From Methylobacterium sp. J-088 (lineage in GTDB: Bacteria; Pseudomonadota; Alphaproteobacteria; Rhizobiales; Beijerinckiaceae), in contig NZ_JAKSYH010000121.1 in the NCBI RefSeq assembly GCF_022829295.1, positions 28,601 through 92,600 on the forward strand: 64,000 bases of DNA. Reading direction: 5' to 3'. Within the stretch, counting starts at the first letter, position 1. Each line of letters starts with the position of its first letter. Below are positions 25,739-35,136 of this stretch, piece by piece. The notes below the pieces were generated by a model. That model saw nothing but the letters and a program-made list of their open reading frames with translations. It made no database searches and had not been told where the DNA came from. The position numbers and the translations under genes were made by a program.

Positions 25739-26390
25739 GGATCGGAGAGCGTCCCGGCGGGTAGCCCGCTTCCTCGACGATGCAGATCCGACAGGTCGCA
25801 CGCAGCCCGCACCCCAGTCGCCGCGGCCGGGCCCCGTGACACCCCCGTGACATCTATTCACGGTTGACCCTTGCCAAATCCGCGCGGCCGTCTGTAATGA
25901 TACCGACCCTTTCCGGTCCCGCCGGCCGCCGCAACGGCCCGCGGACGCGACCGAATTCCTCGCGAAAACGGCCGTGGTGTCGCGGCGGGCTCTGTTGGTC
26001 CGCCTGGCGGCAACGGGTGTCTTCCCCGATCGGGCAGGTGTCGCACGTCGCGGTGGATTTTCCGCCGCACCCAGGAATTCACGGCCGGTCCAACCCGGCC
26101 GAGAGTGTTTCGCGAGGTCGGGACCACGATGGACGGACGCACGGCCCAGCAGAGCGCTGCGCGTGCCCCGGAGGCGCATGCGTTGCGTCGCACCGGTCCG
26201 TCCGTTGACCCGGCCTATTTCAACCCCAGGCGCCCTGTGCGCCGACCGGCGGTTGACGGCAATTTCCCCTCGAACCCATCCGCCTCGGCGACGAGGCCGG
26301 CACCGTGCCCGACAGGCTTGACGTCGGGCGAGGCGCCGCCGGGACCACGGGCACGGAGAACGACGTCGGCCGCCATGCCGAGAGTCCGAC
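25739..26390 (+). promoter_or_regulatory. long rne upstream region with promoter-like boxes
   Basis: 652 bases with no supported gene. TTGCCA (25871-25876) and TGTAAT (25893-25898) are 16 bases apart, and TAATGA overlaps the latter, so a promoter near 25905 is possible. That would give an rne leader of almost 500 bases. Enterobacterial rne has a long 5' leader used for self-control of mRNA decay; a similar role here is inference only. Confidence 0.4.
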
Positions 26391-29300
26391 ATGGCCAACA
26401 AAATGCTGATCGACGCGATGCACCCGGAGGAGACCCGGGTCGTCACGGTCCAGGGGTCTAGGGTCGAGGAATTCGACTTCGAGGCCGCCAACCGGCGCCA
26501 GCTGCGCGGCAACATCTATCTTGCCAAGGTCACCCGGGTGGAGCCCTCGCTCCAGGCCGCGTTCGTGGAGTATGGCGGCAACCGCCACGGCTTCCTGGCC
26601 TTCAACGAGATCCACCCCGACTATTACCAGATCCCGTTGGCCGACCGGCAGGCCCTCCTCGAGGAGGAAGCCCGCGACGCCGAGGAGCACCGGGAGCGCG
26701 AGGAGCGCCGCCGTCGCTCCCCCCGCCGGTCTCGCGGCCGCCGCGCCGAGGCCCGCGCCCGCGGCACCGACGAGACGGTGAGCGCCGAGGACGCCCACGA
26801 GACCGCGCAGGTCGCGGGTGACGAGGCCGGGATCGAGGGTCGCGACGAGACAACTCCGGAGGCCGGGATCGCACCGGCCGGCATGCCCGATACGCTCGCC
26901 GAGAACCCCGAGGCGGTGCAGGAGGCCCTCGCCTCCGAGACCGAGGCCGGTGATCTCGCCGAGCCGGTGCGGGCTGCCGAGCCCGCCGGCGACGCCGCGC
27001 CGGTCACGGCGCAGACCGAGGAGGCCGCGACCGACCAGGACGACCCGGCCGAGCCCGAAGCCCGGATCGCCGTGGCGGAGGCCCTGACCGTGGCCGAGGA
27101 GCCGGCCGAGACTGTCGCGGAGGATGTCGCGGAGGCCTCGGGCCGCAGCGGCCCGGCCGTGGGCGAGGCCGACGAAGTGCTCGACGAGGATGAGTCTGAG
27201 GAGGACGAGTCCGACGACGACGAGGATGAGGACGAGTCGGAGGACGACGAGGACGAGTCCGACGACGATGAGGATTCGGACGAGGAATCCGACGATCCCG
27301 ATGCCGAGCCCCGGATCGCCCAGATCGGCGGCAACGGCGACGCGCTGGCCGAGATCCCCGAGCGTCCGCGCCACTTCCGCCGCCAGTACAAGATCCAAGA
27401 GGTGATCAAGCGCCGCCAGATCATCTTGGTGCAGGTGGTCAAGGAGGAGCGCGGCACGAAGGGCGCGGCGCTCACCACCTACCTGTCGCTGGCCGGCCGC
27501 TACTCGGTGCTGATGCCGAACACCGGCCGGGGTGGCGGAATATCGCGAAAAATCACCTCGGCGGCCGACCGCAAGCGCCTCAAGGAGGTGGTGCAGGACC
27601 TGGAGGTGCCCGAGGGGATGGGCGTCATCCTGCGCACCGCCGGCGCCTCGCGCTCCAAGCCCGAGATCGCCCGCGACTTCGAGTACCTGATGCGCCTGTG
27701 GGAATCGGTCCGCGAGCTGACGCTGACCTCCATGGCCCCGGCCCTGGTCTACGAGGAGGGGTCGCTGATCAAGCGCGCCATCCGTGACCTCTACAACAAG
27801 GAACTGGACGAGGTTCTGGTCGCCGGCGAGGACGCCTACCGCGAGGCCAGGGACTTCATGCGGATGCTGATGCCCGGCCAGTCCAAGGTCGTGAAGCCCT
27901 ACCGCGACCCGACGCCGATCTTCGCCCGCTTCGGCGTCGAGCAGCAGCTCGACGCGATGTTCTCCAGCCACGTCTCGCTGAAGTCCGGCGGCTACCTCGT
28001 GATCAACCCGACCGAGGCGCTGGTCTCGATCGACGTGAATTCCGGCCGCTCGACCCGCGAGCACGACATCGAGGACACCGCACTCCGGACGAACCTGGAA
28101 GCCGCCGAGGAGGTCGCCCGCCAGCTCCGCCTGCGCGATCTCGCGGGCCTGATCGTCATCGACTTCATCGACATGGAGGAGAAGCGCAACAACCGCGCCG
28201 TCGAGAAGAAGCTCAACGATTGCCTGAAGAACGACCGCGCCCGCATCCAGGTCGGCCGGATCTCGCCCTTCGGCCTGATGGAGATGAGCCGCCAGCGCAT
28301 CCGCACGGGCGTGCTCGAATCCTCCTCGATCCCCTGCCCCCATTGCGGCGGCTCGGGCTTCGTGCGCGCCACCGCCTCGGTGGCGCTGCACATCCTGCGC
28401 TCGATCGAGGAAGCGCTGCTCAAGTCGGCCGCCCACAACCTCATCCTGCGCACGCGCACCGAGGTCGCTCTCTACATCCTCAACCAGAAGCGCGGGCACC
28501 TGCGCGAGCTGGAGGTGCGCTTCGGCGTAACCATCACGATCGCGGCCGACGAGCGGCTGGCGGCGACCACCGCCTTCCAGCTCGACCGGGGCGATCCGGC
28601 CCAGCGCGCCGAGGGTCCGGTGACGGGCGTGCGCGCCCAGGCGATCTCGCCGACCACGGAGTTCGAGGACGAGGACGAGGAGATCGAAGAGGCGGACGCC
28701 GAGGTCGAGGCGGATGCGGAAGGCGCGGCTGAGGCCGACGCCGAGGGCGAGGGCGACGCTGAGGAAGGTCGCACCGAGGCCCGGGAGGACGGCACGCGCG
28801 ACGAGGGCGATGGCCGCCGCCGTCGCCGCCGCCGTCGCCGCCGGGGTGGTCGCACGGAGGGGCGTTCCGATGAGGAGCGCCAGGGTGCGCCGCAATCCGA
28901 CGAAGACGGCCGGGACGAGGAGTGGGACGGCGAGGAGCCGGCGACCGCCGACGCAGCGAACGCCGAGACGGCGGCCGGCGAGCCGGCCGAGATGGCGGTC
29001 GCGGTCGAGAGCGACACAGTCGACGCCGTTGCGACAGGCGCGGACGACGTCGTCCAGGCGGAGGATGACGGCGGACGCCGCCGTCGGCGCGGCCGCCGCG
29101 GCGGACGTGGACGCAGCGAGGGCCGCACCCGCGAGGGCGCCGAGGCGGAGGAGACTGCAGCCTCCGACGAGGCGGTTGTGCTGCCGGCGGAGGAGCCGGT
29201 GAGCGTCGAGGCCGTGGCCGAAATCATCGAGGCCACGCCTGAGCCGGTCCGCGGCGAGACGACGGTGGATCTGCCGGTCGCCGAGCCGGAGACGGAGGCC

Positions 29301-29465
29301 GCCGAGACCCGACCGACGAACGGCACCGCCGAGCCGGACTCCGCGTCGACTGCGGAACCGACGCGCGAACCCGTGGCGGTCGTGCTGACGCCCCCGTCCG
29401 ATCCGGACCGGCCCAAGCGCGCCGGCTGGTGGTCCCGCACCAAGGCGGCGTTGACCGGCGAGTGA
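26391..29465 (+). CDS. rne: ribonuclease E
   Basis: A 1024-aa endoribonuclease of the RNase E/G family, central to mRNA decay and rRNA/tRNA processing. The S1 domain is split: its first part (about 37-90, RGNIYLAKVTRVEPSLQAAF) is followed by an insert of some 225 residues, including a purely acidic tract (about 262-304), and resumes at YKIQEVIKRRQIILVQVVKE. Catalytic metal Asp residues are in VSIDVNSGRST (about 547) and VIDFIDMEEKRNN (about 590), and the Zn-link is CPHCGGSG (about 649). The tail is acidic with two Arg-rich blocks (RRRRRRRRRRGG at about 810), likely RNA or partner binding in the degradosome. Confidence 0.97.
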   Translation: MANKMLIDAMHPEETRVVTVQGSRVEEFDFEAANRRQLRGNIYLAKVTRVEPSLQAAFVEYGGNRHGFLAFNEIHPDYYQIPLADRQALLEEEARDAEEHREREERRRRSPRRSRGRRAEARARGTDETVSAEDAHETAQVAGDEAGIEGRDETTPEAGIAPAGMPDTLAENPEAVQEALASETEAGDLAEPVRAAEPAGDAAPVTAQTEEAATDQDDPAEPEARIAVAEALTVAEEPAETVAEDVAEASGRSGPAVGEADEVLDEDESEEDESDDDEDEDESEDDEDESDDDEDSDEESDDPDAEPRIAQIGGNGDALAEIPERPRHFRRQYKIQEVIKRRQIILVQVVKEERGTKGAALTTYLSLAGRYSVLMPNTGRGGGISRKITSAADRKRLKEVVQDLEVPEGMGVILRTAGASRSKPEIARDFEYLMRLWESVRELTLTSMAPALVYEEGSLIKRAIRDLYNKELDEVLVAGEDAYREARDFMRMLMPGQSKVVKPYRDPTPIFARFGVEQQLDAMFSSHVSLKSGGYLVINPTEALVSIDVNSGRSTREHDIEDTALRTNLEAAEEVARQLRLRDLAGLIVIDFIDMEEKRNNRAVEKKLNDCLKNDRARIQVGRISPFGLMEMSRQRIRTGVLESSSIPCPHCGGSGFVRATASVALHILRSIEEALLKSAAHNLILRTRTEVALYILNQKRGHLRELEVRFGVTITIAADERLAATTAFQLDRGDPAQRAEGPVTGVRAQAISPTTEFEDEDEEIEEADAEVEADAEGAAEADAEGEGDAEEGRTEAREDGTRDEGDGRRRRRRRRRRGGRTEGRSDEERQGAPQSDEDGRDEEWDGEEPATADAANAETAAGEPAEMAVAVESDTVDAVATGADDVVQAEDDGGRRRRRGRRGGRGRSEGRTREGAEAEETAASDEAVVLPAEEPVSVEAVAEIIEATPEPVRGETTVDLPVAEPETEAAETRPTNGTAEPDSASTAEPTREPVAVVLTPPSDPDRPKRAGWWSRTKAALTGE

Positions 29466-29471
29466 GATACC

Positions 29472-29541
29472 GCGCCACCGGCCTTTGAGGCCGGTGGCGC
29501 AGACTTTCGAAGGATCAAGCGCTTCCTACAGGGAAGCGCTT
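29472..29541 (+). terminator. two strong hairpins after rne
   Basis: A 13-bp perfect stem (GCGCCACCGGCCT with AGGCCGGTGGCGC, loop TTG, 29472-29500) is followed by a 10-bp stem (AAGCGCTTCC with GGAAGCGCTT, 29517-29541). The first begins 6 bases after the stop codon. T-tracts are weak, so ending may need Rho or exonuclease trimming. Confidence 0.7.
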
Positions 29542-29637
29542 CATCGGATCGATTAGAGAAGGATAAGATTAGCCTTCATCATTGGTTGAAGGATCCGTGC
29601 GAAGATCGCCTCCGATTCGTTGATTGGAGAACTCCGC

Positions 29638-30882
29638 ATGTTCGGCCTGAACCGCAAGCGCTCGGAAAAGGGCGCCTCTGCCGCCCTGCAGATAGCCGCT
29701 GCGCCGGTGAAGGCACCGGTGATCGTCGAGGTTGCGGCGAGTCCGCAGCCTGCCGCCGTCCCGGCCTTCGATCGCGAATGGCAGTCGCTCCTGGCGCGCA
29801 TGTCGGCCGCGGCCTCGGATGCCGGCACCTCGATCGGCTGGATGACCCACGACGCCTCGGGCACCGCCGAGCAGGCCCGGCTGATCGCGGCCGCCAGCGA
29901 GGAACTGGCCGCCACCACGGGCGAGATCGCGGCCCGCTCCGCGTCAGCCGCCGAGACCGCCGAGACCGCCCGCGCCGGGATCGCCACCTGCGTCGGCGAC
30001 CTCCATCGCGCCACCGAGGGGATGCGCGGCATCGAGGAGGGCACCGAGGAGATCGGGAGCCGGCTCGACAGCTTCTCGACCGCGGCCCTGCGGATCGAGG
30101 AGATGGCCGGCACGATCGCGGCGATCTCGGCCCAGACGAACCTGCTGGCGCTCAACGCCACGATCGAGGCGGCGCGCGCCGGCGAGGCGGGGCGCGGCTT
30201 TGCCGTGGTGGCCGCCGAGGTGAAGACCCTGTCGGCCCAGACGGCGAAGGCGACCGACGAGATCCGCGCCCGCGTGGCGGGCCTGCGCGAGGAGATGGCG
30301 GCCATGCAGGCCGCGGTCACGCGCAGCCGCGGCGCGGTCGAGACCGGGGCCGCCGCCATGGTGCGAGCCAATGCCCGCGTCGAAGCCGAGAGCGGCGCCG
30401 TCGCGAACGTCGCGTCGCAGATGCGTGAGGCCTCCGAGATCCTCAACCAGCAGATCCAGGCCACCGGCGATATCGCCAACAACGTCGGCCGGATCGCGGA
30501 GGGCACCGACAAGGCGCGCCGGGAGATCGGGGACGCCATGGCCGAACTTGAGCGGATCGAAACGCTCGGCCGCAACCTGCTCGACCGTCAGGATGGCGGC
30601 CAGGCGAGCGAGGCGCATACGGCGCGCCTTCCGGCCGACCTCGCCGCCTGGCGGCGCGCCATCGCGGCGACCCTGGTCGGCATGCGCCCGGCCGACAAGC
30701 CGCCCGTAGCCGTCGCCGCCAATCCGGCGCGGCCGGCCGCCGTGGAGGCACCCCTGGCGCAGGCCCGCGAGCAGGCTGCGGCGATGATCCGCCACGTTCG
30801 CGCCCAGGCCTGGGACGAGGCGACCGCCGCCTTCGTGGCCTTCGAGGCGGCCATCAAGGACGCGCGGTCGGCGGTCGCCTGA
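29638..30882 (+). CDS. soluble methyl-accepting chemotaxis protein
   Basis: A 414-aa chemoreceptor signalling protein without transmembrane helices. A long coiled coil carries the MCP tip [18 protein letters not shown] (about residues 170-187) followed by [17 protein letters not shown]. The N-terminal 40 residues and the region after 320 (Ala/Pro-rich, then a helical tail with [20 protein letters not shown]) have no known sensor domain. It likely senses an internal signal or couples to a membrane array. The ATG at 29638 has GGAG 9 bases upstream; the frame is open from 29620. Confidence 0.9.
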   Translation: MFGLNRKRSEKGASAALQIAAAPVKAPVIVEVAASPQPAAVPAFDREWQSLLARMSAAASDAGTSIGWMTHDASGTAEQARLIAAASEELAATTGEIAARSASAAETAETARAGIATCVGDLHRATEGMRGIEEGTEEIGSRLDSFSTAALRIEEMAGTIAAISAQTNLLALNATIEAARAGEAGRGFAVVAAEVKTLSAQTAKATDEIRARVAGLREEMAAMQAAVTRSRGAVETGAAAMVRANARVEAESGAVANVASQMREASEILNQQIQATGDIANNVGRIAEGTDKARREIGDAMAELERIETLGRNLLDRQDGGQASEAHTARLPADLAAWRRAIAATLVGMRPADKPPVAVAANPARPAAVEAPLAQAREQAAAMIRHVRAQAWDEATAAFVAFEAAIKDARSAVA

Positions 30883-30898
30883 ACCGCCCCAGACACGG

Positions 30899-31408
30899 TC
30901 AGGCGTCGATCAGACGCTCCAGCCGCATGCGGGTGATCTGCGCAACCTCCCCCAGCGCGGTCTCCCGCTCGGTCGCTGGATCCCGGCCGAGCCGGGCCTC
31001 GAACGCCGAGAGGATCTCGGCCCGGCCGCGCCCTCGCACCGCGATGATGAAGGGGAAGCCGAACCGGGCGCGGTAGGCTGCGTTCAGACGTGCGAAGGCC
31101 GCCGCCTCCGGCTCCGCCATGCGATCGAGCCCGGCGCTGCCCTGCTCGCTGGCCGAATCGTCCGTGAGGCTTTTGGCACGCGCCTCCGGACCGGCGAGTT
31201 CCGGATGGCCGTTGAGAAAGGCGAGTTGCAGATCCGGGGCCGCCGCATGCACCGCCCGCGTCATCGCCGCGTGCAGCTCGGCAAGGCTGGCAAAGGGGCG
31301 CTGCGGCGCGGCGGCCTCGGCCACCCAGGCGGCGTGCTCGAACACCCCGCCGAGTAGGGCCACGAAGGCACCCTCCTCCATCCGGTTGACGGTGGCGAGG
31401 TCGGGCAC
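30899..31408 (-). CDS. uraD: OHCU decarboxylase
   Basis: A 169-aa 2-oxo-4-hydroxy-4-carboxy-5-ureidoimidazoline decarboxylase, which gives S-allantoin in urate breakdown. Typical blocks are LAFLNGHPELAG, SASEQGSAGLD, and FGFPFIIAVRGR, and the helical fold ends in ALGEVAQITRMRLERLID. Start is a GTG 4 bases past the uraH stop codon on the same strand, so the two are coupled. No urate hydroxylase or allantoinase lies in the window. Confidence 0.93.
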   Translation of the reverse strand: MPDLATVNRMEEGAFVALLGGVFEHAAWVAEAAAPQRPFASLAELHAAMTRAVHAAAPDLQLAFLNGHPELAGPEARAKSLTDDSASEQGSAGLDRMAEPEAAAFARLNAAYRARFGFPFIIAVRGRGRAEILSAFEARLGRDPATERETALGEVAQITRMRLERLIDA

Positions 31409-31412
31409 GGCC

Positions 31413-31766
31413 TCAGCTGCCGCGGTAGGTGGTGAAGCTGCCGGGGGCGCAGAGCATCGGCACGTGGTAGTGCTGCGCTGGGTCGAAGATCGCGAAGCGC
31501 ACCACCGGGTTGTCGATGAAGATATCGGCCTCCGCGGTGCCAGGGCGGTCGCGAAAATAATCGTCCACGTGGAAGGCCAGCTGGTACTGACCGACCTTGG
31601 CGTCGTTCGGTGCGAGGATCGGCTGGTCGGTGCGTCCGTCCGCGTTCGTGACCACGCTCTTCACGAGCCGCCACGTTTCCCCGTCCAGCACGGAGAAATC
31701 GATGCGGATCCCCGCCGCGGGGCGCCCGCGGTCGGTGTCGAGGACGTGGGTCGAGATGCCGGCCAT
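31413..31766 (-). CDS. uraH: 5-hydroxyisourate hydrolase (cytoplasmic)
   Basis: A 117-aa transthyretin-related protein that hydrolyses 5-hydroxyisourate to OHCU, the substrate of UraD encoded just downstream. The signature ends are both present: ISTHVLDTDRGRPAAG at the N-terminus with the catalytic His, the Arg in NADGRTDQP, HYHVPMLCAPG with a second catalytic His, and C-terminal YRGS. No signal peptide. It forms a tight operon with uraD and with the exported paralogue upstream. Confidence 0.95.
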   Translation of the reverse strand: MAGISTHVLDTDRGRPAAGIRIDFSVLDGETWRLVKSVVTNADGRTDQPILAPNDAKVGQYQLAFHVDDYFRDRPGTAEADIFIDNPVVRFAIFDPAQHYHVPMLCAPGSFTTYRGS

Positions 31767-31786
31767 GGAATCGTATCCTGACGGGG

Positions 31787-32305
31787 TCAGCTGCCGCGAT
31801 AGTAGGAATAGCCCCAGGGCGTGAACAGCACCGGCAGGTGATGGCGCTGCCCCGCGTCACGGATCCGGAAGCGGATCGGCACGCGGTCGAGGAAGTTCGG
31901 GCTCGGCAGGCTGACGCCGCGGGCGGCGAAATAGGCCCCGACATGCAGCAGCAGCTCGTAATGGCCGGACCGGAGCGCGGCATCCATCAGCAGCGGCTCG
32001 GCCGGCCGACCGTTGGCCCCGGTGGTCATGGTCTTGATCGGCGTGAGGGTATCGCCCTCGCGCCAAGCGAGGTCGCAGACCATGCCGGCAGCCGGGGTGC
32101 CGTGGAAATTGTCGATGGCGTGCAGCGTCAGGCGCGGACCGAGGCCGGCCTGCGAGACCGGGGCGCTGGTGAGGGGGGCGGGCTTGTCCGACGCCGTCGA
32201 TGGTACCGGGCCTGCCTGGGCCAGGACGCCGCCGGACGCTGTCGCCACAGCGCCGCCGAGACCGAGTCCGGTGAAGCTGCGGCGGGTCAGGGCGGATGTC
32301 TCCAA
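31787..32305 (-). CDS. exported transthyretin-like 5-hydroxyisourate hydrolase paralogue
   Basis: A 172-aa second transthyretin-like protein with a Tat-type signal (LTRRSFTGLGLGGAVATAS) and a short linker before the domain. The domain keeps the catalytic positions: the His in RLTLHAIDNFHGTPAAGM (aligned to STHVLD), the Arg in GANGRPAEP, the His in QRHHLPVLFTPWG, and C-terminal YRGS. It therefore looks active but outside the cytoplasm. It starts with TTG preceded by GGGGA at 6 bases; 20 bases separate it from uraH. It is probably an ancient duplicate of uraH. Confidence 0.85.
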   Translation of the reverse strand: METSALTRRSFTGLGLGGAVATASGGVLAQAGPVPSTASDKPAPLTSAPVSQAGLGPRLTLHAIDNFHGTPAAGMVCDLAWREGDTLTPIKTMTTGANGRPAEPLLMDAALRSGHYELLLHVGAYFAARGVSLPSPNFLDRVPIRFRIRDAGQRHHLPVLFTPWGYSYYRGS

Positions 32306-32401
32306 GGCGGGTCCCCGTCGCGCGACCAGTCATCGGATCGCGGACGGCGTCGGCGATCGTTCACGCCGCGTCGCAAACTACACGCCAGAGACGGGGAGAC
32401 G

Positions 32402-32704
32402 CTATTGCGACGGTGGCTCAGACGCGGCCGGCCCCTCCTTGGCCGTCCGGCGCGCGCGCTCCTTGCGCAACTCCCGCTCGGCCAGGAGCCAGAACTCGAT
32501 CTCGAATCCCTCCGGCCGATGGTTGCGTTCCCACAACTCGTAGGCACGCTCGCGGATCTGCTCGAACGTAATGGCGTCCGGCGCCGACGCCGAAGGCCCG
32601 GGAGACGGCGCGGTCTGGTCGTCGGACATGGCCGAGGGTTCCGAGGCGCGGGGCGGATACTCCGGAGCCGTTGATCCGGGAGGCGGATAGGGATCGGACT
32701 TCAT
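32402..32704 (-). CDS. DUF2934 domain-containing protein
   Basis: A 100-aa protein whose C-terminal half is a DUF2934 domain (IRERAYELWERNHRPEGFEI then EFWLLAERELRKERA), common in alphaproteobacteria, role unknown. The N-terminal 45 residues are Pro/Ser-rich and disordered. ATG at 32704 or at 32629 could be used; neither has a good ribosome site. Confidence 0.82.
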   Translation of the reverse strand: MKSDPYPPPGSTAPEYPPRASEPSAMSDDQTAPSPGPSASAPDAITFEQIRERAYELWERNHRPEGFEIEFWLLAERELRKERARRTAKEGPAASEPPSQ

Positions 32705-32721
32705 GGCGACGCCCGCCCCGC

Positions 32722-32892
32722 TCAGGGGGCCGGCCTTTCAAGGTAGGCGGCGACGCTGGTGATCCGGCTCCCCACCATCGTGACGGCCTTGCGCAGCCGG
32801 TCCTCGCTTACGCCGAAGCGCTGGGCCCAGACCTCCCGGGCGGCGCGGTCGAAGATGTCGATATGCGTCTTGCCTCTGGCTTCGGTGGACAT
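32722..32892 (-). CDS. DUF3606 domain-containing small protein
   Basis: A 56-aa protein that is almost entirely one DUF3606 domain: REVWAQRFGVSEDRLRKAVT then MVGSRITSVAAYLE. These small proteins are abundant in Methylobacterium and relatives, and their function is unknown. The ATG at 32892 fits the domain; the frame is open further back. It lies 17 bases before the DUF2934 gene on the same strand. Confidence 0.8.
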   Translation of the reverse strand: MSTEARGKTHIDIFDRAAREVWAQRFGVSEDRLRKAVTMVGSRITSVAAYLERPAP

Positions 32893-33013
32893 GCTGTGCC
32901 CGCTCCGGTCTCTGGCAGTGCCGCGGCGGTGCCGGGCTGTCTGCCGGGACAACCGGGCGTCCCCGTCTTCGGTTGCCGACGCGACGTCGCGCCGATGCGC
33001 GCCTGTGCATGGA

Positions 33014-34024
33014 TCAGCGCAGGGGCGCCGCGGGCCGCGCCACCGGCTCGCGCAGCGGCTCGGATGGCTCCACCTCCTGCCCCACCCGAGCGGCCACGAA
33101 GGCGGTGAGAAGCGGCACCAGCAGGGCCGTGACCACGACGCTCGCCGCCACCAGCACCGTGGCGGGCCCGGCGGCCTCCGCGTAGGCGGGGTTGGCGGCG
33201 GCGATGATCGCCGGGACGGCGGCGGCGTTGCCCGCCGTCGAGGCGGCCGCCACCCCGGCGACCCCGTTGCCCCCGGTCAGTCGGTCGGCCACGAACAGGG
33301 CCGCACCCGTGATCGCCACCACGGCGATGCCGAGCCCGATTCCGAGGAGGCCCGCCTGCCAGATCTTGGCGAGGTCGAGCCCGAAGCCGAGCGCGAAGGC
33401 GAAGAACGGGATCATCACCGGTGCGGCGCCCGACAGGAAGGCGCGCATGTCCCGGTCGAGGTTGCCCAGGATCATGCCGATCAGGAGCGGCAGGATGCTG
33501 CCGACCAGCGTCGGCCACGGGAAGGCGGAGAGGCCGGCGAGCCCGAGCGTGACCATCGTGAGGAACGGGCCGGATTCGAGGCTCATGATCGCGTAGGCGC
33601 CCGCATCCTTCGGGCGGCCGAACTGGCCCATCAGGGCGAGGTAGAGCCCGCCATTGGTGTCGTTCATGGCGGCGACGATCGCCAGCGTCGAGAGCCCCAC
33701 GAAGGCACCGCCCATGATCGGCGCCTCGCCGAGCAGATGGCCGAACACCACGCCCAGGATCGCCGCGATGCCGACCTTGGTGGCCAGCAGGACGCCGCCC
33801 TTGCGGGCGATCGCCGGGGTGGCGCGGAAATCGATGCCCGCGCCCATGCAGACGAAGAACACCGCCAGGATCGGCAGGGCGCCGTTGAACAGCGCCCCGG
33901 TGAACGAGCCGAAGAAGGTCGCGGTGTTGGGGAACAGCGTGTGAAGGATCGCGCCGAGGAACAGCGGCACCACCATCAGGCCGCCCGGGACGCGCTCCAG
34001 CGAGCGCTTGATCGGAATCTGCAT
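33014..34024 (-). CDS. KdgT-family sugar-acid permease
   Basis: A 336-aa inner-membrane transporter with about ten hydrophobic helices, of the 2-keto-3-deoxygluconate permease family. The start [20 protein letters not shown] and the block [20 protein letters not shown] are diagnostic. It is divergent from a GntR regulator and a DUF1537 kinase plus PdxA2 unit, so here the cargo is more likely a four-carbon sugar acid such as threonate or erythronate than KDG. That reassignment is inference from context. Confidence 0.88.
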   Translation of the reverse strand: MQIPIKRSLERVPGGLMVVPLFLGAILHTLFPNTATFFGSFTGALFNGALPILAVFFVCMGAGIDFRATPAIARKGGVLLATKVGIAAILGVVFGHLLGEAPIMGGAFVGLSTLAIVAAMNDTNGGLYLALMGQFGRPKDAGAYAIMSLESGPFLTMVTLGLAGLSAFPWPTLVGSILPLLIGMILGNLDRDMRAFLSGAAPVMIPFFAFALGFGLDLAKIWQAGLLGIGLGIAVVAITGAALFVADRLTGGNGVAGVAAASTAGNAAAVPAIIAAANPAYAEAAGPATVLVAASVVVTALLVPLLTAFVAARVGQEVEPSEPLREPVARPAAPLR

Positions 34025-34137
34025 GGGTCGTCCTCCGGCGCGACCCCTGTTCCGGGCCCGTCACCTGAAACCTCAACCCCCCGGGGCCTGCTACAACCTT
34101 TCGACAAGGGCGTGCAACATGGCGGACAACTGCAGAC

Positions 34138-34147
34138 TTGTTGACAA
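34138..34147. promoter_or_regulatory. candidate GntR operator
   Basis: TTGTTGACAA is a short palindrome (TTGT-N2-ACAA) in the 178-base gap between the divergent transporter and regulator genes. FadR-subfamily GntR proteins often bind TNGTNNNACNA-like sites. No second copy was noticed nearby. Confidence 0.45.
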
Positions 34148-34202
34148 TTGGGCGGTCGCGTTGATGTCTTGGCCGCCGGAACGCACACGGAGGCCATCCC
34201 GG

Positions 34203-35006
34203 ATGTCGTCAGCCCTGCCCGGCCACGCGCAGGCGCTCGGCTTGGTATCGGGGCGCCGCGGGGTGGCGAAGGCGGCCATTGCCAGGCCCGCGTCCCTGTC
34301 GGATGGCATCTACGACGCGATCCTCACCGGCATCGCCAACGGCACCTATCCGGCCCAAGGCCGCCTGCCGAGCGAGCACGACCTCGCCGGCCGGTTCCAG
34401 GTCTCGCGGCCGGTGGTGCGGGCCGCCCTCGACCGGCTGCGCCGGGAGGGCGCGATCGTCTCGCGGCAGGGGGCGGGCAGCTTCGTCCGGCCCCGCGAGG
34501 CGAGCCCCGCCCCGGGCTTCGCACCGGTGGAAAGCATCGCCGACATCCAGCGCTGCTACGAGTTCCGCCTGACCCTGGAGCCGGACGCGGCCTTCCACGC
34601 CGCCACGCGTCGCGACGCCAACGCCCTCGACCGGATCGCGGCGGCCCTCGATCTGCTCACTCTGGTCACCCGCCAGGAGCAACACCGGGAGGACGCCGAC
34701 TTCGCCTTCCACCACGCGGTCGCAGTCGCCTCGAACAACCACTATTACGCGGCCTCCCTGCAGGCCCTGCAATCGCACGTGGCGGTGGGCATGAAGATCC
34801 ACGGCCTCGCCCTGCTGGGGCCGCGATCGGGCCTGCGCGGCGTGCTGGAGGAGCATCACGGGATCTTCGCGGCGATCCGTGACGGTGATGCGGAGGCCGC
34901 CCGCACCCGCATGGCCGCCCATATCGGCGCCTCGCGGGACCGGCTGTTCGAGGGGCGGCTGCTCGATCTGTCGATGGGGGTTGCGCCGGCGTCGCCACGC
35001 GCTTGA
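34203..35006 (+). CDS. GntR-family regulator (FadR subfamily)
   Basis: A 267-aa regulator with an N-terminal winged helix (GRLPSEHDLAGRFQVSRPVV then RAALDRLRREGAIVSRQGAG) and a helical FCD ligand-binding domain that includes HREDADFAFHHAVAVASNNH and EEHHGIFAAIRDGDAEAART, with metal-binding His residues. It probably represses the divergent transporter and the downstream kinase and dehydrogenase genes until a sugar acid binds. ATG at 34203 is chosen; in-frame ATGs at 34164 and 34119 would extend it. Confidence 0.9.
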   Translation: MSSALPGHAQALGLVSGRRGVAKAAIARPASLSDGIYDAILTGIANGTYPAQGRLPSEHDLAGRFQVSRPVVRAALDRLRREGAIVSRQGAGSFVRPREASPAPGFAPVESIADIQRCYEFRLTLEPDAAFHAATRRDANALDRIAAALDLLTLVTRQEQHREDADFAFHHAVAVASNNHYYAASLQALQSHVAVGMKIHGLALLGPRSGLRGVLEEHHGIFAAIRDGDAEAARTRMAAHIGASRDRLFEGRLLDLSMGVAPASPRA

Positions 35007-35136
35007 CCGCCTCGGCACCCCCTCTGTATGCGTCCCGACAGCTTTACAACAAGCCTGGATGTTCCGCCCGGTCAGGCAGGGCGCTCCGGTCGGACATCGC
35101 GACGCGATCTTGTCCGCGGTCTGTTGAACCCCTGCC

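Noticed and set aside
26220..28895. 891-codon open frame antisense to rne
   Set aside because: It runs antisense inside rne and its composition (Leu/Gly/Val/Arg-rich) follows from the acidic codons of rne. It has no ribosome site or family match.
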